Part shown: positions 63,848 to 64,000 of the stretch, piece by piece
Layout: every line of letters begins with the position of its first letter
Position numbering within the stretch: position 1 is the stretch's first letter
NCBI GenBank assembly: GCA_045106765.1
Contig: JBGCFD010000028.1
Coordinates: 51,266 to 115,265, forward strand
Source: CAJQQY01 sp045106765
GTDB taxonomy: Bacteria > Bacteroidota > Bacteroidia > Chitinophagales > Saprospiraceae
Reading direction: 5' to 3'
DNA: 64,000 nt
Position numbers and translations under genes: made by a program
Notes under the pieces: generated by a model
Seen by the model: the letters and a program-made list of their open reading frames with translations, nothing else
The model's database searches: none
What the model was told of the DNA's origin: nothing

Positions 63848-64000
63848 CTACTGCTTAATAAAAGCTGCATTAATCACTTTATGTCTAATTTTCACTTTGA
63901 CAAAATACTGTCCAGCAGGGTAATTAGAAATATCTAAATCATAAATAATTTCATTTCCTGAAAGATTAGATACTTGATCCATCAATTTTCCATCCATCGA
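63848..64000 (-). CDS. 3' end of a T9SS-secreted protein gene
   Basis: 51 codons to a TAG at 63850-63848; the gene continues past the window. The sequence SMDGKLMDQV, DLDISNYPAGQYFVKVKIRH and FIKQ at the end is the last part of a type A T9SS C-terminal sorting domain (G-x-Y/F-x-V-K-V core). Nothing can be said about the body of the protein. Confidence 0.85.
   Translation of the reverse strand, partial: SMDGKLMDQVSNLSGNEIIYDLDISNYPAGQYFVKVKIRHKVINAAFIKQ

Noticed and set aside
1..64000. Prophage, integrative element or tRNA genes
   Set aside because: No integrase, structural phage genes, tRNA-like cloverleaf or attachment repeats were found; the genes are mostly housekeeping with scattered signalling genes.

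Overview
The window looks like a chromosomal segment of a free-living Bacteroidota bacterium, most likely of the Saprospiria/Lewinella kind. The evidence is AT-rich DNA, type IX secretion (T9SS) C-terminal sorting domains on several secreted proteins, starts without Shine-Dalgarno sequences, TAnnTTTG-type promoter boxes, the pheA-aminotransferase-tyrA-DAHP synthase/chorismate mutase operon order of this phylum, and several large LRR-Roc-COR (ROCO), TIR and MoxR/vWA signalling proteins. No tRNA, rRNA, CRISPR array, phage module or transposase gene was found.

Layout. 1-3850: a leftward TIR - MoxR AAA+ - two-membrane-pass vWA-like operon that runs off the left edge. 4038-6858: a flavodoxin-like reductase, a secreted protein and a short-chain dehydrogenase. 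6899-11530: the aromatic amino acid operon, read leftward, headed by two consecutive transcription attenuators, each with its own Phe/Tyr/Trp-rich leader peptide. 11585-19075: msrB, a membrane protein, a secreted nuclease, a class V aminotransferase, a TauE-like permease and transketolase. 19291-28865: a TIM-barrel isomerase, dnaG, a TIR-TM-PASTA protein, a lipoprotein, fbaA, trxB and a flavin monooxygenase-like protein. 29046-33098: small exported proteins, a decayed T9SS domain and an LRR-Roc-COR protein with a C-terminal effector-associated (EAD-like) domain. 33130-41437: a thioesterase, an aldo/keto reductase, a luciferase-like flavoenzyme, a sodium symporter, GNAT, a sterol-desaturase-like hydroxylase, a Nudix-like protein and small genes. 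41523-47005: a two-subunit molybdenum hydroxylase divergent from modABC. 47112-59502: an S41 protease, an Lrp regulator, a CARDB-like protein, mutS2, a 1476-residue T9SS protein and aroC. 59642-63727: a 1361-residue LRR / pseudo-caspase / EAD-like / helical repeat / Roc-COR / zinc-cysteine / TIR protein, followed at the right edge by the 3' end of another T9SS gene.

How it works together. The strongest new signal is the pair of ribosome-mediated attenuators in series ahead of pheA. In each, a leader peptide dense in Phe/Tyr (plus one Trp) is followed by a rho-independent terminator whose 5' arm can pair instead with RNA that a terminating ribosome would cover. A second theme is NLR-like or conflict signalling: three TIR proteins, two ROCO proteins sharing an EAD-like domain, and a MoxR/vWA pair with an exported sensor region, all scattered among housekeeping genes.

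Intergenic DNA is rich in small inverted-repeat elements: two copies of a 159-bp MITE-like element, a 73-bp hairpin with one compensatory base-pair change, and many long hairpins at gene ends. Most of these have arms built of short quasi-repeated words.
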